This document shows, piece by piece, positions 37,715 to 49,546 of a stretch of 64,000 nucleotides of DNA. Position numbers and translations under genes: made by a program. The stretch's first letter is position 1, and every line of letters starts with the position of its first letter. The notes under the pieces are model-generated. The model was not told the origin of the DNA, did no database searches, and saw nothing but the letters and a program-made list of their open reading frames with translations. The DNA is taken from contig JAQFVV010012423.1 in NCBI GenBank assembly GCA_028023455.1, positions 5,064,269 to 5,128,268 on the forward strand, given 5' to 3'. This stretch comes from Epiperipatus broadwayi (Eukaryota; Onychophora; Udeonychophora; Euonychophora; Peripatidae).

Positions 37715-40360
37715 GTAAAATTGCAAAAATTGAAAAAGGAACTTTCTAATATTAAATGCAATATTGTTGGATTTTGTAAAGTTTGAGGAAAAAGTGATAG
37801 GGCCATTGATTTATAAAGTAGACAGGTACTATACTGCATAGGCAAAAAAATGGGAACACAATTGGAGTAGGATTCATTATAAATAAAAAATGGAAAAACA
37901 GCATTGTGGAGATTGGTGGCATATCATAGAGTGGCAAAATTAGTTATTCAATTTAATGAAGATACCAAATGGAGACAATTCATGTTTACACCCCAACATG
38001 TTCTCATTATGATAAAGAAGTAGAAGAATTTTATGTGGATATACAAAAGGATTTTGATCAGATCAAGCAAGATTTTAAAATTGTCATGGAAGATAATAAT
38101 TCTACAATTGGTATACAATTAAAAGATAAAAATGATGTGAGTAATAGAAATAAGTGATGATACAATTTTCAGAAAAAGAAAATCCTTATATGAATTTGTT
38201 TTTGAGAAAAATTGTAAGAAAATGGGCATGGAAGAATCCAAATGAAGGTACAGCAAAATTTGATTATATTTTGACTAACAGAAAATATGTATTTATTAAT
38301 AAATTCAACAAAAAAGTTATCATCATTTAATGAGATATAAGATCCTCCACATTACTATAAAACCAGAGAGATGGAAGTTATTCGAAAAAAACAACATTCC
38401 CAGTTGATATTCCTAATCTTTAGATATATTCCAGTGAATTTAAATTATAACTTGCAAATTGTTTTAAAATATTAATACATGTTGAATTGTTTTAAAATAT
38501 TAATAGATGTTGAATATAGAGCAGATATGAAAGAAATTAACCAACACACTATTAAGAATTGGAACAAAGATAACTAATAAAAAAAGCAACAATTATCCAG
38601 TAAAATTTCTACTAAAACAAGACAATGTATGAAGAAAAAAAGAATGTGAAAATTTAAAAAAATCATTCCTTAAGAAGTATTGAATATCTAGAATTTTGTA
38701 AAATTCTGCAAAAAGAAAAAAGAGTAATAACTATACATAAAAATATAATTGTGAATTAGCAAACAAAGTTATAAAATAGAATTAAAGTATCAAAAGGATA
38801 AAATAACATTCTGATATTGGTAAAAAAAGTTATTTCTCAATAAGAAAGAAGAAATAAAATTATTAATAAAAAGATTACATTGTTGAATGTGTCAAAGAAT
38901 TATATAAAAAATTATATCACAATTAAGAACTAAAAAAAAATACTCCATTTAAATACTAAATCTTCTGAATTATCCAGGTTTCCAAATTGTGCAGAATAAT
39001 ACAATTAAATCTATAAAGAAAAAAAGTTTTAGATACTGATGGAATTATAAAGGAAGTAGATGAAGAAATAGAAAAACTGTTGGCAAAATTATATACCAAA
39101 TGTCTAAATAATAAACATGTACCAACTAATTGAAAAATTGCATTATTAATATTTATATTTAAAAGAGATAATCAAAATATGAGAAATTATAAATCTATGA
39201 ATCTTTTATCAGTTCTATACAAACATTTTAACAATATAATTACAATTTTCTACTGTGACATTTGGATTTTAACCAACCAAAATAACAATCTAGATTTAAA
39301 ATTGGTTTGGGCATAATGGATAACATCCAAATATTGAAAGAAGTTGCAAATATAAACAGTAAATATGACTTGTGATTATGCTTTGGATTTGAGATTATGA
39401 AAAAGCATTTAATTATATAAGCATTTCTTCAGTGATTAAAGCATTGGATCATGATGATATAGAACCAGGATATTATATTTTGAAGAATAACATCAAAAAG
39501 AATATATGACATAGTGATTGCATGTCACCAAAACTTTTTACAGCAGCAGGCTTACAAAATGTATTCTGTGGATTAAAATGTAAATTTAAGTTCTCTAGAT
39601 TTTACAGATGCTGTAATTGTTTTTTTCCAATAATGCTTCAGAGCTTCAGGAAATATTGCAAGAGTTCATCAAACGAAAGTAAAAAATTAGCATTAAAGTT
39701 GAATACCAAAAAGTTTAAATTACTGTCGATTCTTCAAAGTTTAAAATAAAGATTGATAATAAGGAATTAGAAAAAGTTAATATCTTGTTCAGATTAATAA
39801 TACAAATGGAAATATAATGGATATAATTAATCATAAATTAAAATTATTTATAGTGCTTTTGGTAGAAATAATTTGATATTAAAAGAAAATATGCCTATGT
39901 ATTTGAAAAGAAAAGGTTTTAATAAATGTGTTTCAACAATGCTTACTTATAAATCTGAGACTTGAACACTTAACAGAAGAGCAACGTAATGGTTTCGGAC
40001 CATCGAATGAATTATGGAAAGATGTAATTTTAGAAGTAACCAAAATGAATTAACAAAATACAGGAATGAGGAACAAAGATATGTTTTTTAACATTATTGA
40101 AAGAATTAAGAAACTAAAGTGGAACTGAGCTGGATATATTTTTAAACCAAATATTAATAAGTCAATGGAGTTGAAATTTTAAATTGGATTTCAAGGAATT
40201 GTAAAAGTCTTAGAAAGAGACGACATGTGAGATGGATGAATAAAATAAGGCTACACTGGAGTCATGTGTAGAAGAAAGGCTAAAGATGAGAGGAAGTGGA
40301 GAGGGACCACATCTATTAGTAGATCGACAATGGTTGAAAAAGATGATGATGGCGTAATTC
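37715..40360 (+). pseudogene. Decayed RTE-type LINE (endonuclease plus reverse transcriptase)
   Basis: Colinear with the 52.6-55.35 kb element over its whole length, but with many stops, frameshifts and deletions. Recognisable pieces include KCNIVGFCKV near 37758, INKKWKNSIVEIGG near 37885, IHVYTPTCSHYDKEVEEFYV near 37976, FDYILTN near 38260, NGFRDYEKAF-like sequence near 39390, SPKLFTAAGLQNVFCGLKC near 39525, MKKKR-type basic stretches, and the end KRRHVRWMNK near 40215. At the position where the younger copy has a stop (52739), this copy still has TGG for Trp. It ends with a short GATGATGATGG tail near 40345, as the younger copy ends with a GAT run. Confidence 0.88.
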
Positions 40361-40668
40361 ATATTGGGTTCAGATTCAAAATAAAAACATTTTATTTTTA
40401 CGAACTTTGATTTAAAAAAATATGCATGCACAGACATTTGCACAGACTTTTCTATATTTTTATTACTATATATATATAACGTTTTAAACTAAATGAAATG
40501 ATTGATTTTTTAAAATGCCATTACAATGGAAGATTATCACATAAAAGTAATATTCCATCTTCAAAATGACGATCAAAAATAGCAGTGGAAAGTTCAACAA
40601 TTTAGATATGGTAACAGCAGGAGTTCCATATGGTATTGAAATAAATTGTATTTTCAACTTTAAAAAAG

Positions 40669-40752
<84 letters not shown>

Positions 40753-41065
40753 GCTGTTATTATCAAGTCATCAATGTTATTTTTAAAGCTTTTATCAATC
40801 CTTATATATATATGCGTGTGTGTGCGCGCGCGTATAAAATAAATGAAAACAAACTAACATTCTGTGTGCAATAATAAACATCACTCTACCTCAATAAAGG
40901 TTGATAGAGAATAAGCAGTTGATCTATTCTCTTAGGCTATTTTTAAGCTAATATCCTTTGATATTGCTGGAAGTTGATCATGATATTTATATACTATAAC
41001 CTTCTGAAATTACATTTATATATTACAGGACTAAGGAAGCATCTCATTTTTAAATAATCTAAGCT
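40361..41065. repeat. AT-rich spacer with ATT trinucleotide array
   Basis: 40669-40752 is an uninterrupted TTA/ATT array of about 84 bp, which creates a poly-tyrosine frame of no biological meaning. A short GTGTGCGCGCG run follows at about 40815. Nothing else was recognised. Confidence 0.9.
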
Positions 41066-41089
41066 TAGGTGATAGGTAGATACAGACAG

Positions 41090-41460
41090 TATTGGACGTA
41101 TATTAAAACGCTATAATATAGATACAGCATTTTCTAATCATTAAAAGATCAGCAATATAATAACCAAGTCTAAGGATGCAATCCCTCTTGGATCTCATGG
41201 TGTATATCAAATCTGGTGAAAATTGTAAAGCTTCTTACATAGGTATTAGTAATCATCGCATCAGTGTTAGGAGAGATGAGCATGATAATGCAGTTAAACT
41301 ACACTCATCATTATCAGCACTCTCACTCCATACTATAGATTCAGGTCATAAAATTGATTTTTCTAGTACCAGGATCATATCCAGATGTGATAATCTCTAC
41401 CAGTGCAAAATTAGAAAAGTTATTGAGATACTTAAAAGGCCAGATTGTATCAATAAGTGA
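41090..41460 (+). pseudogene. Penelope-like element 3' fragment with GIY-YIG endonuclease domain
   Basis: Two overlapping frames give one protein tail: GRILKRYNIDTAFSNH, a stop, ISNIITKSKDAIPLGSHGVYQI (about 41094-41213), then after a frameshift SGENCKASYIGISNHRISVR, DEHDNAVKL, SALSLHTIDSGHKIDF and STRIISRCDN (to 41460). The order KDxIPL, GVYxI, C..SYIG.S..RI.VR..EH, SALSLH...GHKIDF is the familiar GIY-YIG tail of Penelope-like retroelement proteins, where YIG follows the GVY half of the motif. The reverse-transcriptase part is missing, so this is a 5'-truncated dead copy. It differs from the 58-kb element and so represents a second lineage. Confidence 0.75.
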
Positions 41461-41690
41461 GGTGATATATGCAAACGTCCTCATATTTGAAAAAATTTTT
41501 TTAAAAAAACATTCTTAATTTAACATTTTTGTTATTGCTGGAATTTTAACATTTTTTTTTTTTTCAAATCAGTGATTGTAGCACCTCTACAACTGTCTTT
41601 CTGCCTTTTATCACTCAGTGGATGACTTGTGTGATCAAGTCGAAATGTTATAAACCTGCAAAATATATCTTTTATATATATATATATTAT
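41461..41690 (+). other. 3' untranslated tail of the Penelope-like copy with hammerhead-like hairpin
   Basis: At 41619-41645 the sequence runs TGGATGA, a 4-6 bp stem (ACTTG with CAAGT) closed by TGTGAT, then CGAAATGTTATAAACC. This resembles the GATGA-stem II-GAAA core of hammerhead ribozymes known from Penelope-like element termini. The first core bases (CTG) are changed to TGG, so it should be inactive if it is one. A TA run at about 41673-41686 follows. Confidence 0.4.
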
Positions 41691-41884
41691 CATGTTAAGA
41701 GAATTTTTAATTTTTATTTTGTTAGTTATTAAATGTTAACTTGATCTTTATTTAAAATAGTCTCTAATTTGTCAAAATTATTTATTCATCAATTCATAAC
41801 CGGATAAACCTGCATATACACACCCTTTCTTATTACACAATAATATAGTAATATGGTTGGATAAATTATTCACTAATTTGGGAC

Positions 41885-42127
41885 TTATATAGAGATATAG
41901 GAGATGCTTTCTAGAGTAAATCCACCCTTGAAGAGAGCTGATAGCAACATTCTCCCTGGCTCTGAATACTGAGTCATAGTGGAATCTGAAAGAGGAGTGA
42001 AGTATGGATTAACTAGACTAAATTGTATCTAAATTTAATGTGTAAACTCAATGCTAGCCCACTGGAAGTGGATACCTGAAGATCCTAGGTCTGACCATAG
42101 TGAGATGAGTCCCCCCTCTTCTGATGG
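41885..42127 (+). repeat. Diverged copy of the end of the 49.5-51.8 kb element
   Basis: Matches 51479-51770 by eye: ACTTATATAGAG, AGAGTAAATCCACCC versus TGAGTAAACCCATCC, AATACTGAG with CATAGTGGAA or CATAATGGAA, GCTAGCCCACTGGAAG versus GCTAGCCCATTGAAGG, and ACCTGAAGATCCTAGGTCTG versus ACCTGAAGACCCCAAGTCTG. It lacks the long interior; probably a truncated older copy. Confidence 0.75.
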
Positions 42128-42800
42128 AAAATCCAAACCAATTTATTTCTACAAGGTTACACTGTTACTGAAATTTTATCCAGGTTATTAATGAAAAAAT
42201 CCTATTAAATTTTAATGTTTACATCTGATAGATAAGTTATATTTAAATTAATATGAATGTGCATACTATTTGCAAGTCACACTAAAATAAATTTACAAAC
42301 TTGAATCTGATGGTAAATCAATAAGTGGCACTCAATGCCTGAAATTTTATATTAGTGGCAATTGTTATAAAAAAATTAATCAGCTTGCAATTTCAAATAA
42401 CAATTAAGATTTAAAGTCTAATAATTTTAATAATCTTGAAAATAAACAACAGCTATTAAATAAGTAATGTTAAGAATATTGTATATAATAAAATTTGCAG
42501 AGAAATAGACTCTACGAATATCACTACTAATACAAAAATTTTCCATTTCAAGTATAATGTCCACTAGAGAAAGCTAGGTTTTAGTTACCTAAATTATATT
42601 TTAGAGAATTTTTTTTTCTAAAAAGTTTCCAATTGACCAGAGTAACCTTTTAAGTTCCTTTGTACACAAGAATTATGGCACCATCAGACAACAAGTAAGC
42701 GTGATTAAATTTTTTTTTTGGAGCGCTGTTAAAAATAACTGACAGCCATGTAAATTTCTAGAGATTTCTATTGAAAGACTTAATTTTCATGGAATATTTT
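42128..42800. other. AT-rich sequence, nothing recognised
   Basis: No supported ORF or repeat was found in this segment. Confidence 0.45.
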
Positions 42801-44600
42801 GATTCAAGGCAGCTTTGCTGACTGGGTGAGAGTGTCTGATTGTTGGGAGAACCCCTGACAGCCTGAATCCTAGTTTTTATATGGGGCAGAGCTGGGGAAA
42901 AGGTGCTTTGGGGATCGTTACCAGAATTGGATAGCCCATTTATTTGTTAGCAATAGTAGCATTATTCATTTAGACTTTAATGCTTGCTTTTTAAACCTGA
43001 GATTTTACTTTTAAAGAAAGAATTTTCCCACAATAGTAAATTGTTTCTCATTGTACCTGATCATTTATTTCAAGTGTTGCTTTATCTTTTATTCATGCAT
43101 TTGATGCTCGATCACTGACTATGTCTCTTAAAACGTTTTTACCAGATTTGGATGGCTCATTCATTTGTTAAAAATGACAACATTATTCATTGCAGTTTTG
43201 TGCTTGCCAGAGATTTGACTTGTGAAAAAGTTTTTTTTTACTATAGTGAATTATTTTAGACTGTATCTGAACATTTGATTTCAAGTGTTGTTTGATTATT
43301 CAACTTTACATTCTATATTACATGTTTTTTTCTATCTTGTATGCTGAACTGTACAAATTAATAATTTTAACATTTGACTATATGGATTACTGCTTCTGGT
43401 TTTCATAGGTTATCAGAGTGCTGAAACATGATGGACATTATTCAATATGCCATTTTAATGGATACATTACTCTATGTACATCTTTGATTGCTCTATAGAT
43501 CTAGAATTATATTGAGTTGTAACACATAATGCAAGCATCTGGTTACTACATATACATTAAAGTTCTTGATTTTGTAAAGTCATGATGAATTTTTTATGCA
43601 AGGCATTGGAAATCCTGGAGATTTGCACAGTGATTTTAAATTTAGCAATTATTATGACATTGGATTTTTAACAGTTGCACCTCATCATATGGATTGTGCT
43701 TCTAGTTTTATCACTTGATTTTTACCAATAGTTAAGGACATCATGGATTAAGGCTTCTAGTTTTTTATAAGTTGTCTGGAAGCTGAAACATGATGGACAA
43801 AACTAAAGTTTCCAAAGATTTCCAAAGAGTTCAACTGTGATTTGAACCTTGGATTGGGGCTACTGTGTCACTCATCTTTGTGGTGTTGAGGACTGAATCT
43901 GTTGCTTGGAGAGCTCCCAAGGCTTACTTCCTGGTCTTGGAGGGGGGCTGGGATGTGGGTATATTGGATTATAGTATGGGCTTCAGATGAGAAAGTTGGA
44001 ACTTGGGAAGATTCCTGGGCCCTGAAATCTGGTTCTTATGGGGGGAGGGGGCTGGGATATGAGTGCTATGGGGATTAGTACAGGTTTCATCTTCAGGGCA
44101 GTGGAGATGACATGATGCATTGTGGTTTTAATTTCTTTGTTCTCTATGTGATTCATAGATTAGTTATTAGACTGTGTGATAATCTGTAGATGGCATATGA
44201 TGTAGACATGTGAGATTTACATTTTTGATTAGTGCTGCAGTATTGCTTGTCTGGACTGTGAAGATGAGAAAATCTCATGCTTGGGTGACTCAGACCAGAG
44301 AGTTCTACTATGGTTTAAACTTCAAATCAGGGCTGCGGTGTCAGTCATCTCTGCCATCTGGATGGCAGGGTCTGGTGCTTGGAAGGTCTCACAAGCCTGG
44401 GTTTTGGAGGGGATCTGGGTGCTGAGATTAGTAAGGGCATTGGATGAGAGAGTCTGAGCTTTGGAAATTCCCCATGGCCTGGTTCCTAGTCCTTAGCAGG
44501 GAGGACTGGGACATGGGTGCTGCGAGGATTAGTATGGATTTTCACTTTCTCATCTTCTGGATGGTAGGATGATGTGATTCTTGGTAGATGGGATCTATTT
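42800..44600. repeat. Nested, diverged tandem duplications, relatively GC-rich
   Basis: Several repeat families interleave. First, about 42930-43110 and 43137-43290 are similar (ATTTGTTAGCAATAG or ATTTGTTAAAAATGA, then CATTATTCATT, TGCTTG and TTTCAAGTGTTG). Second, 43381-43445 and 43741-43800 are similar (ATGGATTACTGCTTCTGG or ATGGATTAAGGCTTCTAG, then CTGAAACATGATGGACA). Third, G-rich blocks (GGGGGGCTGGGATGTGGG, GGGGGCTGGGATATGAG, GGAGGACTGGGACATGGG) recur near 42875, 43940, 44045, 44405 and 44500 with TGGGGATTAGTACAGG-type phrases. The 71-codon frame at 44210-44425 lies within the repeats and is not a recognised gene. The base composition contrasts with the rest of the window. Confidence 0.7.
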
Positions 44601-46555
44601 AGTTGTCATTAAGGTCAGGAGTTACTTAGTAAACTATGAGAGAAGCTATGAATGGCAAGATATATGCATATACAATTCAAGGTTTTTCTGTTCACTCAGT
44701 AAATCAAGTTCTGCATTGTAAATCATAGTTTGAATATTGTATATCACTACATATAACATGTAAATTCAAAGATTAATATTATGATAATAAATCATATTTT
44801 GAGAAAAAAGTATAAAGAATTTATTTATTATTATACATTCTGCAATATGGAAGTTAGATAAAAATGGAGCTTTTTTTTATTTAATAGATAACTTGCATTG
44901 TTACTGAAAGAGAATTATAGGTATATTTGTTAACATATTGAACTTGCAGTTGTGGGATATTTTCTTAGTTTACAGATTCAAGATTTATTTATTCATAAAT
45001 ATTATTATATTCTCAATGCTATGTATTTAATGAACATTATTTGTTTATGGAGTTATGAAAGCGCTAAGCCTTATAATTCTTTTCTAATAATACTAAGCTT
45101 CACTTTTTTGCGTAAAGCGCAATTTAAAACTTATCACTCAAAGGTGAAGTAAAAACAAGTATTTTATTTAAATTATTAGAGTATATATAAATGTTAATAC
45201 AAAGTTACGGGATTTCTGGAGAAAAAAAATCTGGACAATACTTCTCTTTGATCTATGTATCGAATCCTTAAAATACCCAACTAATTACTTACTTGATGAT
45301 TAATGTATTTCATATATCAAATCAAAGAATTGTTGCTTTTTTAGATATTAGTGGGTTTTTTTTAGCAAATGAAGTTTAAGACACCGGAAAAGTAATTGTC
45401 TCCAGAAGTAAACTCTTAGTAAAAAGCTTATATTTGTCTTTTTCAGAGCTTAAATGTCACATAATCTCTGAGTCATAAACTATTGATTTAGTTTTATTTT
45501 TAATATTATAGAAAATAAATTTAAACAAGCTAGAAATAGATATAAGTGATAGATAAAATAAGAAAATATGCTGAAGTGATTTGGAGGACAAGATTTTGCA
45601 ATTTATGAAAATGTTTAAAAGTAATAAAAAATAATCAAATAGTTATTACTTAGGAGTTTTAAAACGTTTCATTATCAGAAATGACTAAGGTGGGATTCTA
45701 TCCATAAATACTGGGCTTCAGAGTCTGCCTCCCTACTACTACAACAAATTATACAGGGCTTTGAAAATAGTAACAATTTAATTCTGTAAACGAGATTATA
45801 AGTACAAGTAGCTAAAAATTCTATGTCAAGTGAAATCTGCAAACATTCTTCAATCAAAACCATGTATGATAGGAAAGGTACACAATTTATTATAATAGTA
45901 ATATTATAGACCACAAAGAATTAATAGTATTTTTACAGATTAGTTATAAACCCAAACATATTTAAAACAATTAATACATTTTCCATAACAAAATTTACTT
46001 GATATCCTCAATATATCTGGAAGTTTCTACAATACATAATATCAGACAATGGAAATTCAGTTAAAAAATTATTACTTCTCAATAATTTAAATTGTTATAA
46101 TCTAATTCTTATCTCTTTTCATTTATTTGGAATTGGATTATCAACTATAATTTGTTACTATTTTTTTATTTATTTAACATTATTTCTGCTTTTGTGCCAT
46201 CTAGTGTTTTTGGTTTTTTTTTCAATCTACATATTTCTCTATCTATTTCTTCATCTATTACTCGAACTGTTTTCTCATATATTAATCTCTCTAATAAATT
46301 ATATTTACATATCAGTTATCTCTCATCCCACTTTTTATGAAAAAATAATCTTTATCTGCCATTAATAATATCTTTTTTTTCATATACCCTTTTTTACATA
46401 GCTGACAAATTGTACATAACACTTCTTACCAGAATTGTTGATTTCTTCTCTATTACATGATTAATTTTACCACATTTTTATCTTAATCTATTCTAGCAAC
46501 TGCTCTTTTTAAAATAGCTATCCTATCTAAATTTCACCTCTTATTTTAATAAGAA
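44601..46555. other. AT-rich sequence, no gene seen
   Basis: Short frames at 44952-45152, 45675-45914 and 46152-46340 encode low-complexity or hydrophobic peptides without recognised domains. No repeat pairs were noticed. Confidence 0.45.
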
Positions 46556-46557
46556 TA

Positions 46558-46748
46558 CCAAACTCTCCATACAGTAGTGCCACCAAGTGCAAGCATTCAT
46601 CAATGGATGCAGAAAGTTTTGTGCATAAAATCCCTATCTAGTGTCTATACATCCAACATCCCCAGATTAGTTTCTAGCTTGTGGATTTCATCAGTGATTT
46701 GAAAGCACTTCATTTAGATCTTGGTGGCATCACTGTAGGAGAGTTTGG
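46558..46748. mobile_element. 191-bp MITE with TA target duplication
   Basis: Terminal inverted repeats of about 32 bp: CCAAACTCTCCATACAGTAG at the left, and at the right the reverse complement reads CCAAACTCTCCTACAGTGAT. Both continue with GCCACCAAG. TA flanks both sides (46556-46557 and 46749-46750). No coding capacity; probably mobilised by a mariner-type transposase encoded elsewhere. Confidence 0.8.
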
Positions 46749-46750
46749 TA

Positions 46751-49471
46751 CTCCTATTAACACAATGTGTAAGCAAATGAAATGGTAATCACATGATCTT
46801 ATTTTAATATTTGATTCTTATTAATATCTTTATAATCTCTACATACTTTTCTTTTTTCTTATACTCTTTTAAAAGTTTTTCCCTTCCATTTTTTATTATT
46901 CCATCAGATCTAAATAAATATTTATTTCAAATCTTTTTCATAATTCGATTTACTTTTGATAACTTTTAAAATTGAATTCAAGACAATATTATATCTAATT
47001 AATTTAAAGTGATTGTTTGTTTCCTATTGATTCCTATCCACTTTTTATAAATTTAATGTTAATCCCTTTAATTCAATAAATAGTTACTAAAGCTAGATTA
47101 TATTTTATTTTACAAATAAAAACCTAAATTGTTTTTTTCATGTATTGTCTAAAATTTTAAATAAGTCACAAATTTATATAAAATTCTAATATTATAGGGA
47201 TAAATGTAAATAAAAATAATTACATTTAATTGTTTAATAATATTGTAAACCTTATAAATCACTGCTAACGAATATAAATAAACATAATTCTAAATTTATA
47301 AATTCATTTTAAAAATTAATAATTATTCTGCCTTGTAATTGTAAATAGATAGTTTGTAGTAAGAATCTACAGCAATATCTTAGTATATTTTGTTGATTGT
47401 CCAGGCCGCTATATTGAATTTTTAAAAAATGTGACTTGAGACACAATTTTCACAATAATATCAGTTTTAATAATGTTAGAGCAAAAAACTTTACATTGAT
47501 AGAAACTAGAAAAACTAAGGCAAACAATAAGTCTAAGACAAATAGTGATAATTAAAAAATAAAAAAGAAATTTCAACATCCAATATAATTATTACTTTAT
47601 TGTTTGTTCAAATTTTCTAATTTATCATTAACTAAGTTCAAATTAAATCTTCATTGATACTTTACCATAGATAATACTTCTTACCTGAGACAATCCATAG
47701 CTTCATAATCTCTTAAATAAGTCACATATGAATTCTTCATTTTTATCTTGTACCCCAAAAGTTACCAAATCTCAAAAGTGTCTATAACAAAAAGATTCAT
47801 CCTAATAAAAGATACAAAACAAATCATTTTCAGAAAATGGATATACATTTGTAAGCATAGCAATTGGCTTCTTGTCTATCTAAAACTAGAAATTGTAGGC
47901 TACTGTCTATATCACTGATAAAATGAATTTCATCTCTTCATTTTATATTTTTTTATGTACATTAGTGATGTTTATATTCTTTATGCACACCAGTGATGTT
48001 ATTTTGATATATTTATTGTCCCAAATAGATATAATTTATTTGCATATAGCTCATTTGCTAGCTATAGACTTGAAAATAATGTAATGCAAGATGTGGCACA
48101 CTACTAACTCCATAGTATGAGTATCAAGGTGTAGGCATGAATCAGAATTTGATTCTTTGCCTGCATACAATTCCATGTGGCATATGCTTAACCATTGTGG
48201 GTACCACTACACACACACCATTTGAAATATCTATTAGTTTTAAGTGTTTATATTTTCACATGGTACTATGCCCAGTAAAATTTGTGATTGCTTTATTGAC
48301 TGAAATATGCAACTTTTCTGTACATTTGATTATCAGTTTTTAAATTTTACATTGCACTCCTCTATATATGTAACTCATTACTTGTTATGCAAATACCATG
48401 CAAGAGCAAACATACTAATACAAATATAAACATACTAATAAATTATTAAACATTTTGAGAATCATTATGTCTATAAATTAAGGTTGCCTCAAACTTGGAT
48501 CAGAGACCCAAAATTACATTGTACAAAAAACACTTTTGTTATATTTCAATACAAATGTATATACTGTATAATAAAGAGCATAAATGATTTAATTTATATA
48601 CTACACACACATACCAATACAAATGCAAATTCATAAATTATACCATTTATCAAATAATTAAAAAAAAATATTATTCAAAAAATTAAAATTAATAACTTAC
48701 AACCGATATTCACAATTACACAATAACATTTATGTTGCATTGAAGGCCTTGATATCCAAATTATCAGCATATTTTTAATCCACTATATTCACTTATAGGG
48801 CTAATAAATATTTTCTGCCTTTATTGTCTCATGTAAACTAGTAAATTGACGAAAACATAAAAAAATTAAATGCATCTATTAATAAAAACATTAATAAAAA
48901 ATTCAAATTTTATCCAATTTTAAATTGTGGTACATCATTTTAAAGATGGATTCAAGCAGTAACAAATGCTGGGATTTCTGTTGATATCATGCTTATAGTT
49001 ATTGCACAATTTAAAAAAATAATAAAAAATATCCATTAAGCCAGTTATTTAAATTCATCCCTGTTGTTAGCATTATCTACTTATAATTTATTTAAAATCT
49101 TAAAGGGCAAATGAAAAGATTTTTTTTCCAGTTTGTTTTTAAAAAGTAATTTGAAAATAGGTGATGTAATTGACTAATAGTATATATATATATATATATA
49201 AGTTGTTAAGTTCTTTATTTATATGAATTTTACATTTTCACAGATATATATGAGTGAATAAATTCTATCAATAACTTAAAACTATTTTACAGTAAAACTT
49301 TCAGTATTAATCCTTGAATATTTTTAATTAATAATACCTCAATTTTTTTCCTGTATGCCCTTTCAATCTTTTTATGCCATACTATGAATTAAAAATCTTT
49401 TAACATTAACACAGAGAATTGTGACATAAATATGTGTAACTTAATGATGTAAAACTCATTATAATTTTTTA

Positions 49472-49473
<2 letters not shown>
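46751..49473. other. AT-rich sequence, no gene seen
   Basis: A 68-codon frame at 48137-48343 has no recognised family. A local repeat is seen near 47953-48000 (TTAGTGATGTTTATATTCTTT and CCAGTGATGTTATTTTGATA, as shorter shared pieces). A TA run is present at about 49180-49201. Nothing more is supported. Confidence 0.45.

Positions 49474-49543
<70 letters not shown>
49474..49543. repeat. TA dinucleotide run of about 70 bp
   Basis: Pure TA repeat, the longest in the window, directly abutting the left end (TGTAAGG) of the 2.24-kb element that follows. Confidence 0.95.

Positions 49544-49546
<3 letters not shown>

Noticed and set aside
40566-40874. 102-codon protein with a poly-tyrosine centre
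   Set aside because: The poly-Tyr comes from an ATT microsatellite, and the flanks show no recognisable domain.
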